This document shows positions 12,601-26,122 of a stretch of 64,000 bases of DNA, piece after piece. Position 1 is the stretch's first letter. Every line of letters starts with the position of its first letter. The stretch is from assembly GCA_029931535.1 (NCBI GenBank), contig JAQPZY010001346.1, positions 1,984,001 through 2,048,000 of the forward strand, given 5' to 3'. Position numbers and translations under genes: made by a program. The notes beneath the pieces were generated by a model that had not been told where the DNA came from, made no database searches, and saw only the letters and a program-made list of their open reading frames with translations. Source of the DNA: Margaritifera margaritifera. Taxonomy: Eukaryota > Mollusca > Bivalvia > Unionida > Margaritiferidae.

Positions 12601-15600
12601 TATGATTGTACCACCAGTTGAGGTGGTACTGAAATGTCGACCCCAGAGAAATTTGATCTGAGAAGGCATCCTTGTGGGGTTTCCAAACTGCCAACGGGAG
12701 AAACTGAAGACAACATAAATTAAGTCTCTCTAGGGATACCAGGTCCACCATGGAATTCAAGGTTGCCAGAATAGAGAGGTGTAGACAAGCCGACAATGAA
12801 GTCTTGGGCTGTAACATCCTTAAAAGTTCCAGGATTTTGTGTATCCTCTCTGGGGGAACATGAACCCAGCCCAGAGAGACAAGGAAATTCATTCTTATGT
12901 ACAAGATATCCTGAGAGGGAATGAGATCGGAGTTCTCTAGGTTTGGAATCAGTCCTAACTGAGTTACTACTGACAAACAGTGGGACCTGTGATGTAAAAG
13001 GGACTGCCTGTTGTTGTTGTGTAGCAGCCAGTCGTCAAAGTACTGGATCAGCGGAATCCCCAAGTACCTCAAGTGCACAGCTATGACTCCCATGGCTCTG
13101 GTTAAGACCCAGGGCACTGAGGCTAAACCGAATGGCATGGGTCAGAATTGAAATACTTCCTGTGCGATTGAGAACGAGAAATATTTTTTTCTATCGAGGA
13201 AAAAATCAAGATGTGCAAGTACATTTCCTGAAAATCGATGGAAACTGCCCAGTATACCAGTTTGATAGCATTCCAAACTGAAGTTGCAGTTTCCATCCTG
13301 AAGTTTCCTCTAGCAGAAATTTGTTTAGGCGGGAAAATATCTATAATAAGCCTCAGTTTCCGCCCTTTTTAGGGACCAAAAACATCAGGGCATAGAAAGC
13401 TGGCAATTGGATGTTCTGAACCCACTCTACTGTGCCCTTCTGAAGAAGGGTGTGCACTTCTTCCTTTAACTTTAATACGTTTGATTGATGGAAGAAGATG
13501 AGTGTCCTTGAGAGGGGAGGTAGTTCTGTAAAGCATAGATGTAAACCCTCCTTCACTAGGGAAAGGACCCACTGATCTTCCATGATGCTTGACCAGGCCT
13601 CTAAAAAGAGGCTCAACCATGCTGTTGCATTAATAACAATAATCACAATAATATCAGGACCCCTGTCAATTGTAATAGATACTTTTTTAGGACCCATAAT
13701 AATGATTATATATTCCTACCACAATGTCCCACACCTTTACAAAGGAGGATGGGAGGATGGGTGGCTCATCATACGACAATGCACAAATGAAAAATTTATC
13801 AATGTTATCTTATCAAACAATAATTTTTTTGACAGATACAGACAAAGGATAATTTCACTACAAAGAGTTATGAATCTCAAGCCCTGGTATTTAGTAAAAC
13901 CATCACTTGTAGATATTTTTTTTTCTTTCTATAGTGTTTTTTTCCACATGTTCACTCAATGGTTGTCTGAAAAAGAATGAGGACGCGCTATAGTGCACAG
14001 GTTGATGACGTAGGTCACACTGGGTTGATGCGAGTTAGAACTGTGAGTTGGTGCATCTAGCACAGACAAGGTATTTCCATTGCAGAAAAGTAAAGCTAAA
14101 TAATAGTGACAGGTAAGTTATTGCTGACATTAAACTACAATTGTAGAGTATTTTTCAGCAAATTGTATTTCTTATTTTGTTTCCTTGTTTCATTCAAATA
14201 ATGATTGAACATATACAACCACCAGTGAAGATGTCATCACATCAATTATGGTTGTTTTTAAGTCTGCTTCAACAAGAACAATGTCACGACTTGTAAGTGG
14301 TGAAAAATTGTGTCAGTCAGAATCTGATCCTGGATTATCATGTTAAATGGTGTTTGACCATGAAAATGTAGTGTCAGGTTGAAAATAATCGATTTTCAAA
14401 TCCATTTATGAAATGCATTTGTGTTTGACATTCCATTTTTGTTTATCATTTATCATGCTCTGTTCTGCTTTTATCATCTGCACTCTCCGCTTTCATCTAA
14501 TTCATTCATTATTTGTTTGCATTCATTTTGCATGATGTTTGCATTTATTTTGCATTCCATTTGCATTCATTTTTTATTTGTTCTGCATTCATTTTTCTTT
14601 TCACAAATAAAATTACATATTTCTGGGTCTATAAGTTGGTCTTCTTTTGATTTATGAAATTTTACTATGACCCTTAATTTGATGCAAGTGACTTCCCAAA
14701 TTTCCACACTTCAGACCATTTGTCTCACATCTCTGCTTCTCTACAGCAATTACTGATTAAATGAACCCTTGAGGTATACTGATCCAATAACAATTCAGTA
14801 ATATTAAAGAATAAATATCTTACCAAACCCAAAGAGGTGTTCATAGCAGTATTCAATGCCCCTACACAGAAGATTCCCTTGGAGTTGATGGCTTCAGTCT
14901 GGGCAAGGGAAGTAACTTCAACTGAACCATGTGCATGTTTTACAGTCTTCAACCAGTCTAGGTGACGACTGGTATCAAGCTTCAAGAAAAGGATATTATC
15001 TTGAAAATAAAAGGAAGAATGTATTTGTCAAATAAAATCACAAATTTGAGAAATAAACAAATCCATTTTCAAGAATCCCTTGAAGGGACTAATGCTCTAC
15101 TGGGCAAAAAGAATTTCCTGGAATTCACAAATAAAGACCATTTCTTCCTTATAACTGTCAAGTGTTGAAACCATCTCTCATATTCTTCAGCAATAACAAG
15201 ATTTTCAAATTAGCTGCTGTGGTACATATATTGGATGTTAGTTTGGCACCATTTTCATTTAAGGCAAAGTGGACATCATTAATAGTCTTTTGGTGAAAAC
15301 CCCAAGTCATAATGAACATCCATTCAGGGGGAATAGTGACAATAAGATTTTTAAGACAGTCATTGTGGCTGCCATATTGGATGCATGACTGACACCATTT
15401 TCATTTAGGATCAAGTAGGTATTATAAGGAGTATATTGGTAAAAACCCCATGTTGATATATCCATTTGGAGAGAAGTAGAGATAATATTTTCAAGATATG
15501 ACTTTCCATTGAGGAGTAGCACTAACAAGATTTACAAGATAACTGTTGTGATAGCCATATTGGATGTCAGATTAGCACCATTTTCATTTAAGATCAACTA

Positions 15601-18600
15601 GACATCATAAGACATCTTCTGGTGAAAACCCAATCTCAATATGACATTCTGTTCAAGTAGAGTTGTGATAACAAGATTTTTAAGATGGCTGCCATGGCAG
15701 CCATATTTGATGTTAGATCAACACAATTTTCATTTAAGACCAGCTAGACATTATAAGAAGTCTTTTAGTGAAAACCCTATGTTAATACGAATATCCATTC
15801 AAGAAGAGTAGCAATAACAAGATTTTCAAGATGGCTGCCATAGCGGCTATATTGGACATCAGATTGGCATCATTTTCATTTAAGATCAACTAGACTTCAT
15901 AAGAAGCCTTTCCATGAAAACCCCATGTTGATATTACCATCCATTCAAGAAGAGTGGCAAAAACAAGACTTTCAAGCTGGCCACTCTGGCAGCCAAAATG
16001 GACATCACATCAGCATCATTTTCATTTGGGACCAACTAGACATCATAAGAAGTCTTTTAGTGAAAACCCTATGTTGATATGACCATCCATTCAGGAGTAA
16101 TTTTAAATGATTTTAATCTCTTGTTCTTTATTCTAAAAATAAATGGGCAATGTTTTCGATCTTTTTTGCAAACAAATCTTCACAGTAGAACTTTTATGTA
16201 CAAAAATTTAAAGGATTTGACAAAAAATACGAAGTACTATGTACGAATTCTTTTTAATATATTTATTATTTTTATAGCTAGATGCTGTATGAAAAATTAA
16301 AGGGTAGAAAAAATTACATGAAATATGGTATACTTGATGCACAATATTTGCGGGGCTATGCAATTATTTCAAGGAAGGCTGGGAAGGTTGCTCTTTAAAC
16401 CCTCAAGCTACATACCAGTTTCATTGACAAATTTGGATCAGCTTTCAATTCTTTCCAAAGAATTTGGCACTTTTCCAACAGCTCTTTGTACCCAGAATTC
16501 TCATCAAGGTCAAAAATGAGAGAAGCATATCCTGTAGTGGCAGCATGAAGACAGTTGACCTTGGCAATTTCAATGTCCCCCTCTCCAGCTGATATGCTGG
16601 CAAGATCTACAAACACCTTCAGTTCCTTCACACCTCCTGTAAGTATGAGCAGCAAAGATATACATTCTGAAGACACAAACAAATAGACAAATATGTGATG
16701 TATTGATCTCACTGAGAACATGAACAGTACTGCAATGGGTGCATGGAGACAGTTTCCATATCACCCTCCCTGACTAAGATGCTGGCTATATCTATAAATA
16801 CCTTCCATTCCTTTGGAACTCCAAACTGAATTGACTTCATTGTATTCTCAACATGAACATACCAGTGAGGTGTGGAGATGATATATTTATGCACAATAGA
16901 ACTCAAGCAACTGCATGGAAACCATTTTACTTTGGCAGGTTACAGTGACCCTGACCTTTTACCATTAGATTCTAAAACCCATAGGCTTTTTTTTATTCCT
17001 ACAAACAACTATACAGACATGCAAATTTTGGTCAAGGTATGTGATGCAGATACCAAGCTGTTAATGAACAGATGAAATGTAACATGACATACTGTGACAT
17101 ACAGCAGATGGATAAAATGAGCAAAATCTCTCATTTCCAGTTTCACTCTGAGACAGATGGGTGGATGGATAGAAATTTAAACAGATCAACATCCTGCAAA
17201 GGGAAGGAGTATGGAGACAGCTGAACCTTGGGAATGTCCACATCCCAAAGGAAATGCTAGTCAAGTGAGAAAAAAACAAAAAAACAAACACATGCATGAT
17301 TCCTTAAAAAAGCCTGTAAAAAAAAGACATGAGACCCAAGAGAGCCTGAGATCACTCATCTGGCTTAGGTCTGCCTAATAGCCAAATGTAAGAGCAGTTG
17401 GCCAAGAAATCTGAGTCAGTAAGACTGCTTTCTATAAATATTCATCAGACCAAACTTGAAAGCCTTTTCACCTTGAATGCTTTTTGTCAAATTAGGTTAA
17501 CTTCTGTTGTTTTCTCAGAAAAGGTCATAAGACAGTTTTTCTCTTTCTACCATCAGCAGCCATATTGAACAATGGATCATGATGATTTGCACAAACTTGA
17601 AAGGCCTTCATGGCAGGGCACTTGTCAAATTGGTTAAGTTCTATAAAATAGATTTTTTGAGAAGAAGTTGTTCAATTCCTTTTTTATTTAAAAATGGTAG
17701 ACATATTTGTCGGTGATTTGGCATCATTTATATAAATTTTTAAGGCCTTAAAGCCAGGGTCCTTTCTGCCAAAAAATTTGGTCAAATTTTATTCAGAGGT
17801 TTTGTAAGTCATTCAAAAGTTTTTCTATTTTAAGTAATGGTGGCCATATTTGAAGGCAGACCAGATAATTTGCTTAAACTTCAAAGGCCTCTATGCCAAA
17901 TGACTTTGCCATATTTTGACAATTCTGATCTAGGATTTTTGAGTACTTGTTTTTGAAGATTTTTCCTTTTTCAATAATGGCATCCATATTAGATGGCAGA
18001 TTAGCATAATTTGTATAAACTTGAAAGGCCTTGATGCCAGGGTGCTTTCTATCAAATTTGGTCAAATTCTGTTCTTTGGTAGTTGAGAAGAAGTTAATTT
18101 AAAGTTTTTTTCTTCTTCTATTTTCTGTAACACTGGCTATCTTGGGTGACAGATTGGCATCATTTTGTATGTATTTTAAAGGCCTTGATGCCAGTTTGCT
18201 TTCTGTTGATTGCTTCAAATTCTGTACAGCAATTTTTTTTACAAGTTTACTGAGGATTTTTCTATTGTTAGTATTGGTGTGAATATTTAATAGTTGATTG
18301 GCATAATTTGTAATAATTTAAAAGTACTTTAAGCCAGGATATGTCAAAGTTGGCCAAATTATGTTTAGCAGTTTTGGAGAAATTGTTTAAAGGTATTTCT
18401 ACTTTTAGTAATGGTGGACACATCTGATGATGGATTGGCATCATTGTACAAAACTAAAAGGCCTTTATGCCTGGATGCTTTTTGTCAAGTTTGATCAATT
18501 TCCATTCAGAGGTTTCTGAGAAGTAATTTTAAGGTTTTCTACTTTTAGTAATGGTGGCCATATCTGATAATGGATCTGCATCATTGGTACAAACATGAAA

Positions 18601-21600
18601 TGCCTTCATGCCAGGATGCTGTCAATTTTGATTAAAGTTGGTCCAGTGGTGTTTGAGAAGAAGCTGAAAATATAAATTGCTCATAAATAGATGACATACA
18701 ACATATAACAAACACAGCACTATAACATAAACTCACTTGGTCTTGTAACCTGGAAGCTAAAAAGCCTCATTCCAAATATGCTTTTAATAATAATGCTAAC
18801 AAGAATAATAATGGCTTTGTTTATAAAGGGTAATACAATTAGTTTTGCGGAACTAATCTACCTTGTGGCCCTCTATTATGTACATATTTACATATTAACA
18901 TATTTAATCCATCAAGTCTTTCAAAATGCAAATTGCGTGGAAATTGAAGAGCAAAGCTCTGAGCCAACAGGGCCACTACTCTATACAATTTTGCCAGAAA
19001 ACAATGAGAATCAAACCTGACCTAGGTCTTCTTAATATAAAGTTTCATACCAAATTTCATTTAAATCTAAGGATTCCTTAAAAAGTTAAAGAACAGAATC
19101 AAAATTGAAATGCAAAGTTCCAAGTCAAACAGAGGCCATAACTCCATAAAATTTTACTAGAAAACAGTAAAATCAAACTTGACCAAGGTCTTCTTAATAA
19201 AAAGCCTCATACTAAATCAATCCATGAGGTCCTTCAAAAGTTATTGAGCAGAAAACAAATTTTGTGATGTGATGCGATGTGATGGACAAACATAGGCAAT
19301 AGTAAAGTGTGTGTCCCATCCATAGATATGGAAATGGCATTAAAAAATCTGTATTTAAATGTATTTGAAGACATTCTGAAATACACACAGACTTACCGAT
19401 AGATGAAATCTTATAATGAGAGCAGATTAATTCTCCTCTATACTTAAATGATAGCTAGATTCAATCAGCAACCGAATCTCTGGTATAAATTAGCAGCTAC
19501 TCTTTTCTCAAAGTTCCGAACTGATTACAGACTATCAGAAAGTTAGCACCTGTGGCCAGATTATAAATAACCTTCAAACCTCTTTTAAGAATAAGACAAG
19601 ATCTCCTTGAAAACTGACAGACCTCAGACAGAGAGATAATTTTACAGATAGATCAATTCATACATACCTATCATGGACTCCCTGAGCCATATTACAAGAT
19701 GCTTGCAAATAACAAAGTGATCCAAACAGTTGATTTTTTCTGATGTAAGGTCTTCAAGAAATTTACAGGTTTTTAGCAAAGAATCATCAAATTCTTTCAT
19801 CTTCTTGTATGCAGCATTTTCCTGAAAATGACATGAACAGGATTGAACAGTATGTCAGCACAATCTTGCTTTATTGAGCCAATTAAAAGTTATGTTTCAA
19901 CAATCTAAAGGTTAACAAGAGGCCCAACTAGGCCTGAGATCACTCACCTAGCTGACATCTGCCTAAAATCCAAATGCAAGAGCAGTTGGCCAAATATTTG
20001 GGTCAGAAGGAAACTTTGTACATATATTTCTTCCAATGCTGTTGATTCCATATGTAACAAAAACAATTCTTTCAAGGTTTCTATAGTTTTTATACCTTTA
20101 TACATATTTGATGGCACATCAACATCACTTGTCCAGTACTGAAAGGCCTCTACAGGAGGATGATTTCTGTATGAATTGGTAAAATTTTGCTTTTAAAAGA
20201 AAGTTGTGTAAATGTATTTTCTATTTTTAGCAATGGTAGCCATATCTGATGGCGGATTGGCATCATTTCTACACATATGACAGACCTTCAAACTAGGACA
20301 TATTCTGTCAGATTTGTTTGAATTCTGTTTAGTGGTTATTTAGAAGAAGCTATTAAAGGTTTTTCTATTTTTGTAACAGCAGCCATATTTTATAGCAGAC
20401 TTGCATCATTTGTACAGATTTAAGAGCCATTTATACCAGAATGCTTTCTGTCAAATTTGGTCAAATTCTTTTGAAAAGCTTTTGAAAAGAAACTATTTAA
20501 AGGATTCTCCATTTTTAGTAATAGTGGCCATATTTGATTTGTGAATCAACATCACTTCTATAAATCTGGAAACCCTGTATGCTAGAATGCTTTTTGTAAA
20601 GTCTGGTCAAAGTTTGTTGAGCATTTCTGAGGAAAATCCTTTTAAGTTTTTTTTAAATATTTTAGGAACATTAGCCATATTTGAACCTGATCGGCATCAT
20701 TTGTACAAACTTGAAAGGTTTTCATACCACGATGTTTTTTTTAAAGTTTGGTAAAATTCTATTCAGCCCTATTGGTTTTTTCATCATTAGTAACTGTAAC
20801 TGCCGTCATATTTGATGATGCATCTGCATCATTTGTACCAAATTGGAAATTTTTAGTACTATTATACTTTCTATCAATCCTGGTCAAATTCTATTCAACA
20901 ATTTTGGAGAAGTCGTTGTTGAAAGTTTTTCCTATTTTTAATAATGAAAACCATAAAATTTGTTGGCTGATTGGTGTCATTTGCACAGACTTGAAAGGTC
21001 TTCATTCGAGGCTGCTTCTATCAAGATGATCAAATTCTATTCAGCAGTTTTGGAGAAGAAGTCATTTAGAGGTTTTTCTATTTTTAGTGAAAGCATCCAT
21101 TTTTGAAGGCAGATTGGAATCATATGTATATACTTGAAAGTCCTTTATACCAGGATACAACGTGCCAATGTTGGCTTAAATTAGTCTGGTGGGTTTTTTT
21201 TAAGATGTTGAAAATAGCAACTGTTGATGTATGACAGACAAGTTTTTCTATTTATAGTAATGATGGCCATAACTGAAGGCAGATCAATATCAGTTGTATA
21301 AACTTCAGAGGTTATCATCCCAGGATACTTTCTGTCAAATGTCATCAAATTCTGTTAATTGTTGAGAAGTCATATAAAGACAAGGAACTTCCTCTAGAAC
21401 AAAGAGTTATTCTGCAAAACCCATTTTTTTTTACCCGCAGGGATCCCTTGGAACTTTTGACCTTAAAATCAAAAGACCTCTTTCATACCTCAAGCGCAAA
21501 CCCTCAATAAACTTTAGTCATGGTACATGGTCTAAAACTAAAGTCATTACACATAAACCATTTGACCTTGACCTTTGATCTTTTGGCACTCCCAAATCAA

Positions 21601-23369
21601 GAGATTTCTTTCTTACCAAACATGTAAATCATCCACAAACTTTGCTGAGGGTACATAATCGATAACTGAAAATTTTGTCCAGAATAAATTTTCTCCTGTT
21701 AAAGTGACCTTGACCTCTGACCTTTTTGACCCCAAAATCAAGAGGTTTCTTCCTTACTCCAAATGCAAAACATCTGCAAAGTTTAGTTCTGGTTTGTAAT
21801 TTAGAACTATTTATTGTGCAGAAACCATTCTACTTCTTTCAGTCAAAGTGATATTGATCTTTGATCCCAAATTAGATGGGCTTCCTCTTTACCCCAAGTG
21901 CAAGCCATCCACAAGTTTGCTCCTGGTATGTGATGTAGAACAAATGTCATTGTGCAAAACCCATTTTTCTTCTTTCAGTCATAATGACCCTGACCTTTGT
22001 CCTTTTGACCCTGAAAGTCATTAACAAAGTTTGGTAACTGTAAATGGTGGACAACTTGAGTTCTTGTGCAGAAATAAAAGTGATAACAGATGGGCAGACC
22101 CTTAACACAAATTTTCTACATGGCCTTGATCCCTAGGTCAAAGGGACAAGCATGCTTGTCACCAAATGAACTGTCTTAGCTTCAGTATGACTCATCCAAT
22201 GTATAAAGAAAATCCATTATGCGGTTTAGGAAATATAAGCAAATAAAACAAACCTGGACATACATTTTCTACAAATGTGACCTTGACTCCAAGGTAGAAG
22301 GGGCAAATGTGAATGTCACAGAATGAATTGTCTTAGCTCCAAAATGATTCAACCCAAGTATTAAGAAAATCCATAAAGGGGTTTAGGAAATATAAGCAAC
22401 AAAAAAAAAATAATAAAACCTTAATACAACTTTTCTATGACTGACCTTGAACCCATGGGTATAGGGGTGATACAGCATGTCATGGAATTCTTAGCTTCAT
22501 AATTATTAATACTAAGTATGATGAGAATCTATAAAGAGGTTTTAGGAAATGTAAGCAAATGAAAAAACTTGAACCAAAACCTAAACTCATATTTTCTATG
22601 ACTGGGACCTTGACCCCAAGGTCAAAGGGACAAGCAATCATGTTGTAGAATGAATTGTCTTAGTGTCAGAGTAATTCATGTTAAATTTAACCAAAACCTT
22701 AACTGTTGATGTGGCCATCGCCACCAGTGCTGTCAGAAAAGTGAGTTATGTCTCACTTCCCATTAACGTGGGCTTGACAAAAATACTCTGAAAAGATTTC
22801 ACTATAGTTGCCTGGGTAAAATAGCTACAAATAGACAATACATGTCAGATTGTGACCAGTCAAGCAAAGAGCTTATTGAGGATGATTTCTCATCAAACCA
22901 TGCCTTATAGTTTGGTCTCCTCCACAACAAGGATATAAGAGAACCATAAAGATAGAGTTTTGGGTCATCATGAAGTTTATGTAATCAGCAGAAGTGCATG
23001 CAAAAAATTTTAGATTTAGAAAATTTGATTCCATCATCTGACCATTTCTGAATACTCTTTAAGCATGAATATTTAGTGTAATATGAAATGCACTGGATAT
23101 CAAGTGAGCCTCGATTTGAAATAAAATTTAAAATTTCCTGAAGTTTATTAATATCGTTACATTTTATATTTATCTTGTACTTAATGTTGACATTTATTTG
23201 GGAGGCCTTATCTTCCAAAAATTGTGTGCAATTCATTTTTTCATTTTTTTTAACTTTACCTTTAGTTGGCACTACACAGCTACTTTTGTGCTGAGGTGCC
23301 AAAAAACATTACATACATACATGCATACATACATACATACATACATACATACATACATACATACATACA

Positions 23370-23400
<31 letters not shown>

Positions 23401-25727
23401 TCATATACATACATATGCTTGAAATTCATACAAAATACTGATGGAATGAAAAAAACATCATAATCAGCATGCATATACAAGCATTATGCATACTCTTCAG
23501 TATTTTCTTCCCCTCAAAAAATTACAGAGGATGTATAAATGTATCTAAAGTTACCATAATTCATTATTAATGAAAGATGATAAGAATGTTGGTCATCATA
23601 ATCATCATCATCATCACTGTCATCATCATCTCATCATGATCATGATCATACACATTATCATCAAAGAACACAACAGCATTGTGGTTGCGATCCCTTGGCC
23701 ATTTTCACACTTTTACGGAGGGACAACAGGTTTAATTGTTCATCCTGTGTGTCATTAAAATTCTTTTGTTCTATGTATAACAATAATTTCACTGAGACAA
23801 AGATTGGTAGATTTCCCTTCATTTTATACCTGTTTAAAATGTTATTTCTACATTTTTAATATCCTCATTTTTTAAATTGATATAAAAAATGACACTGAAT
23901 CCACAATCTAACATCATGCCCATTACACAGTATCAATGCTATTATTGAAATTATTCACAATTATTGTTCACCTCCTCCTCATCATCATGTTGCATATTTA
24001 ATTAAATGTGAAGCATGTAGACTGCCAACTGACCTGTGATGCAATTGTTTTGATCACTTCAAAATCACCTAACAATTCATAGGCTTTTGCAACTTTCAAA
24101 ATGGTCTTTGCCGTATTAACACGTGCCTCCATCTGTCGAAACTGTTTCAGCTGCTTTACCCTTTCTCTTGCTGTTACATCCGGAACATTTACCAACATCA
24201 TTTCTTCCACCATTTTTTCTTCATTGTCTCTGTAAATGTCCCCAAGATACTTTTCCATCTTAGCAAACACGATCTCACCATTTACAAGTTTTTTAGTGAT
24301 CTCCTCCCTTTTGGAAATGGCTGGTTTCCAAACTTTTTTACACACTTCATCAAGGGTTGTAGCCTTTGATTCACGTCCAATATCTTGCCACAAGTTCAAG
24401 AAAATGTTACTTCTGTATGATGCATGCAGAGGTTCAAGCATACTGATGACCTCAGCTGAGAGTTTATAGACTGTGATATGAGGCCTAAATTGTATTGTAG
24501 CTGTCTCCACATCAGTTGGTTGACAAATATCCCTGACACAAAGATGATCTTTCTTTTTGTCTAGCTGTCTAATGGTTTTGTCCAGCTCTGAGATTTGAAC
24601 TGAAAGTATTCCATAAAAAGAAATATAATGTTTACATAAACACACACACACTGTGAAATATATTGCCAATACAACTTCTGTTGCTAATGACAAAAGTGAA
24701 ACCAAAATGAAAACTTCAATCAGGACAACATCCAAGAAATCGACTATCAAAGAAAAGCACAATATAGCAATCCTTAACCAGCTTCCCCAGCCCAAAAGAT
24801 AATCAAGCAAAATAGTTTTACTCATGGGCTCATCCATCTTTGTTTGGAGTTAATCCAAATGGGCCTAAGTCAAACATACTATATCTGGTGCCAGAATTGA
24901 CACACTCTGTGCTGACATCCAAGTGTATAGCACAAAACAATTATCAAAAGCTATTATCTACACTGGTGGACATCTTGTTTCTGTTGGAAGAAGTAGGGAG
25001 TACTCTGAGGTGAAATATGCCCTACTCATTGGATACAGGAAGTCATAAAATCCCCATCATTAAATTTTTCTCTGCAAGCAATGTCCATGTGGTGACAATA
25101 ATGTAGGTGATGTCAACAACGTTACAGATATGTTAGCCAAAGACTGGAAAATTGCATACATGGGCTTGTACAGTGCTTTCCAGAGAAAGGATGTACTTCC
25201 TATTATTGTGACAAGGACTCTATCCACCTTTCTCCCATTGTAGGCTTGAAAGGAAAACTAATCCATCTAAACCATAACAATATTCTAGAATGTTCTGTCA
25301 TGTGACTTGTCTTATATTTATACAGCATTTGGTAAGCAAGATTCCATTCCTATACTAAACTTCATATTATTAAGATCAGTCTATTAAGGAATTTATTTTA
25401 GCAATCAGATGTTGCAGTTGTGGATTAATACTTGACTTTGGGATTTATGTGAATTCATTCAAAGATATTCTGGATTCACGCACATCAGAACATTCAAGAC
25501 TACTAGCACAGCAGGACATTCTACTGGAATTCATTCGGAACATTCTATATTAGGACTTGTGATTAGGACACTTAGGATTATTGGATTATTTGGACTTTAA
25601 TTCACATTACTGTAAGTGTCTTTTGAATTTTCACTTTAATTGTCTAGAAATAATTTGTTTGTTTATTTTACTTACATTGTTGGTTTCACTTTCTTTCTGT
25701 TACTTTATTTTTAGGCGATTGAGTCAT

Positions 25728-25824
<97 letters not shown>

Positions 25825-26029
25825 GCATTGCAACAACTCAGGTACAGACAGAATCCCTGGGAACAAAATCTCAATAGCAATAGGACAAAATCACATCCAT
25901 TTTCTATGATTAATTTATGAATGAATTACAGTAACTTTTATTAACTTTCAATAAAATTTGTATCAATTTGTATGCAGCATATAAAACAGCACTTTTTAAC
26001 TTTCATGAAAAACTTTAATTAACTTTATA

Positions 26030-26122
<93 letters not shown>

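Noticed and set aside
14421..14657. Small secreted or membrane protein (78 codons, Phe/Ser/His-rich)
   Set aside because: It is created by the degenerate tttgcattcatt repeat.
23198..23480. Open frames rich in HTYI / VCMY on both strands
   Set aside because: They are translations of the CATA microsatellite.
25581..25880. Open frames ending in long IYIY runs on both strands
   Set aside because: They are translations of the AT microsatellite.
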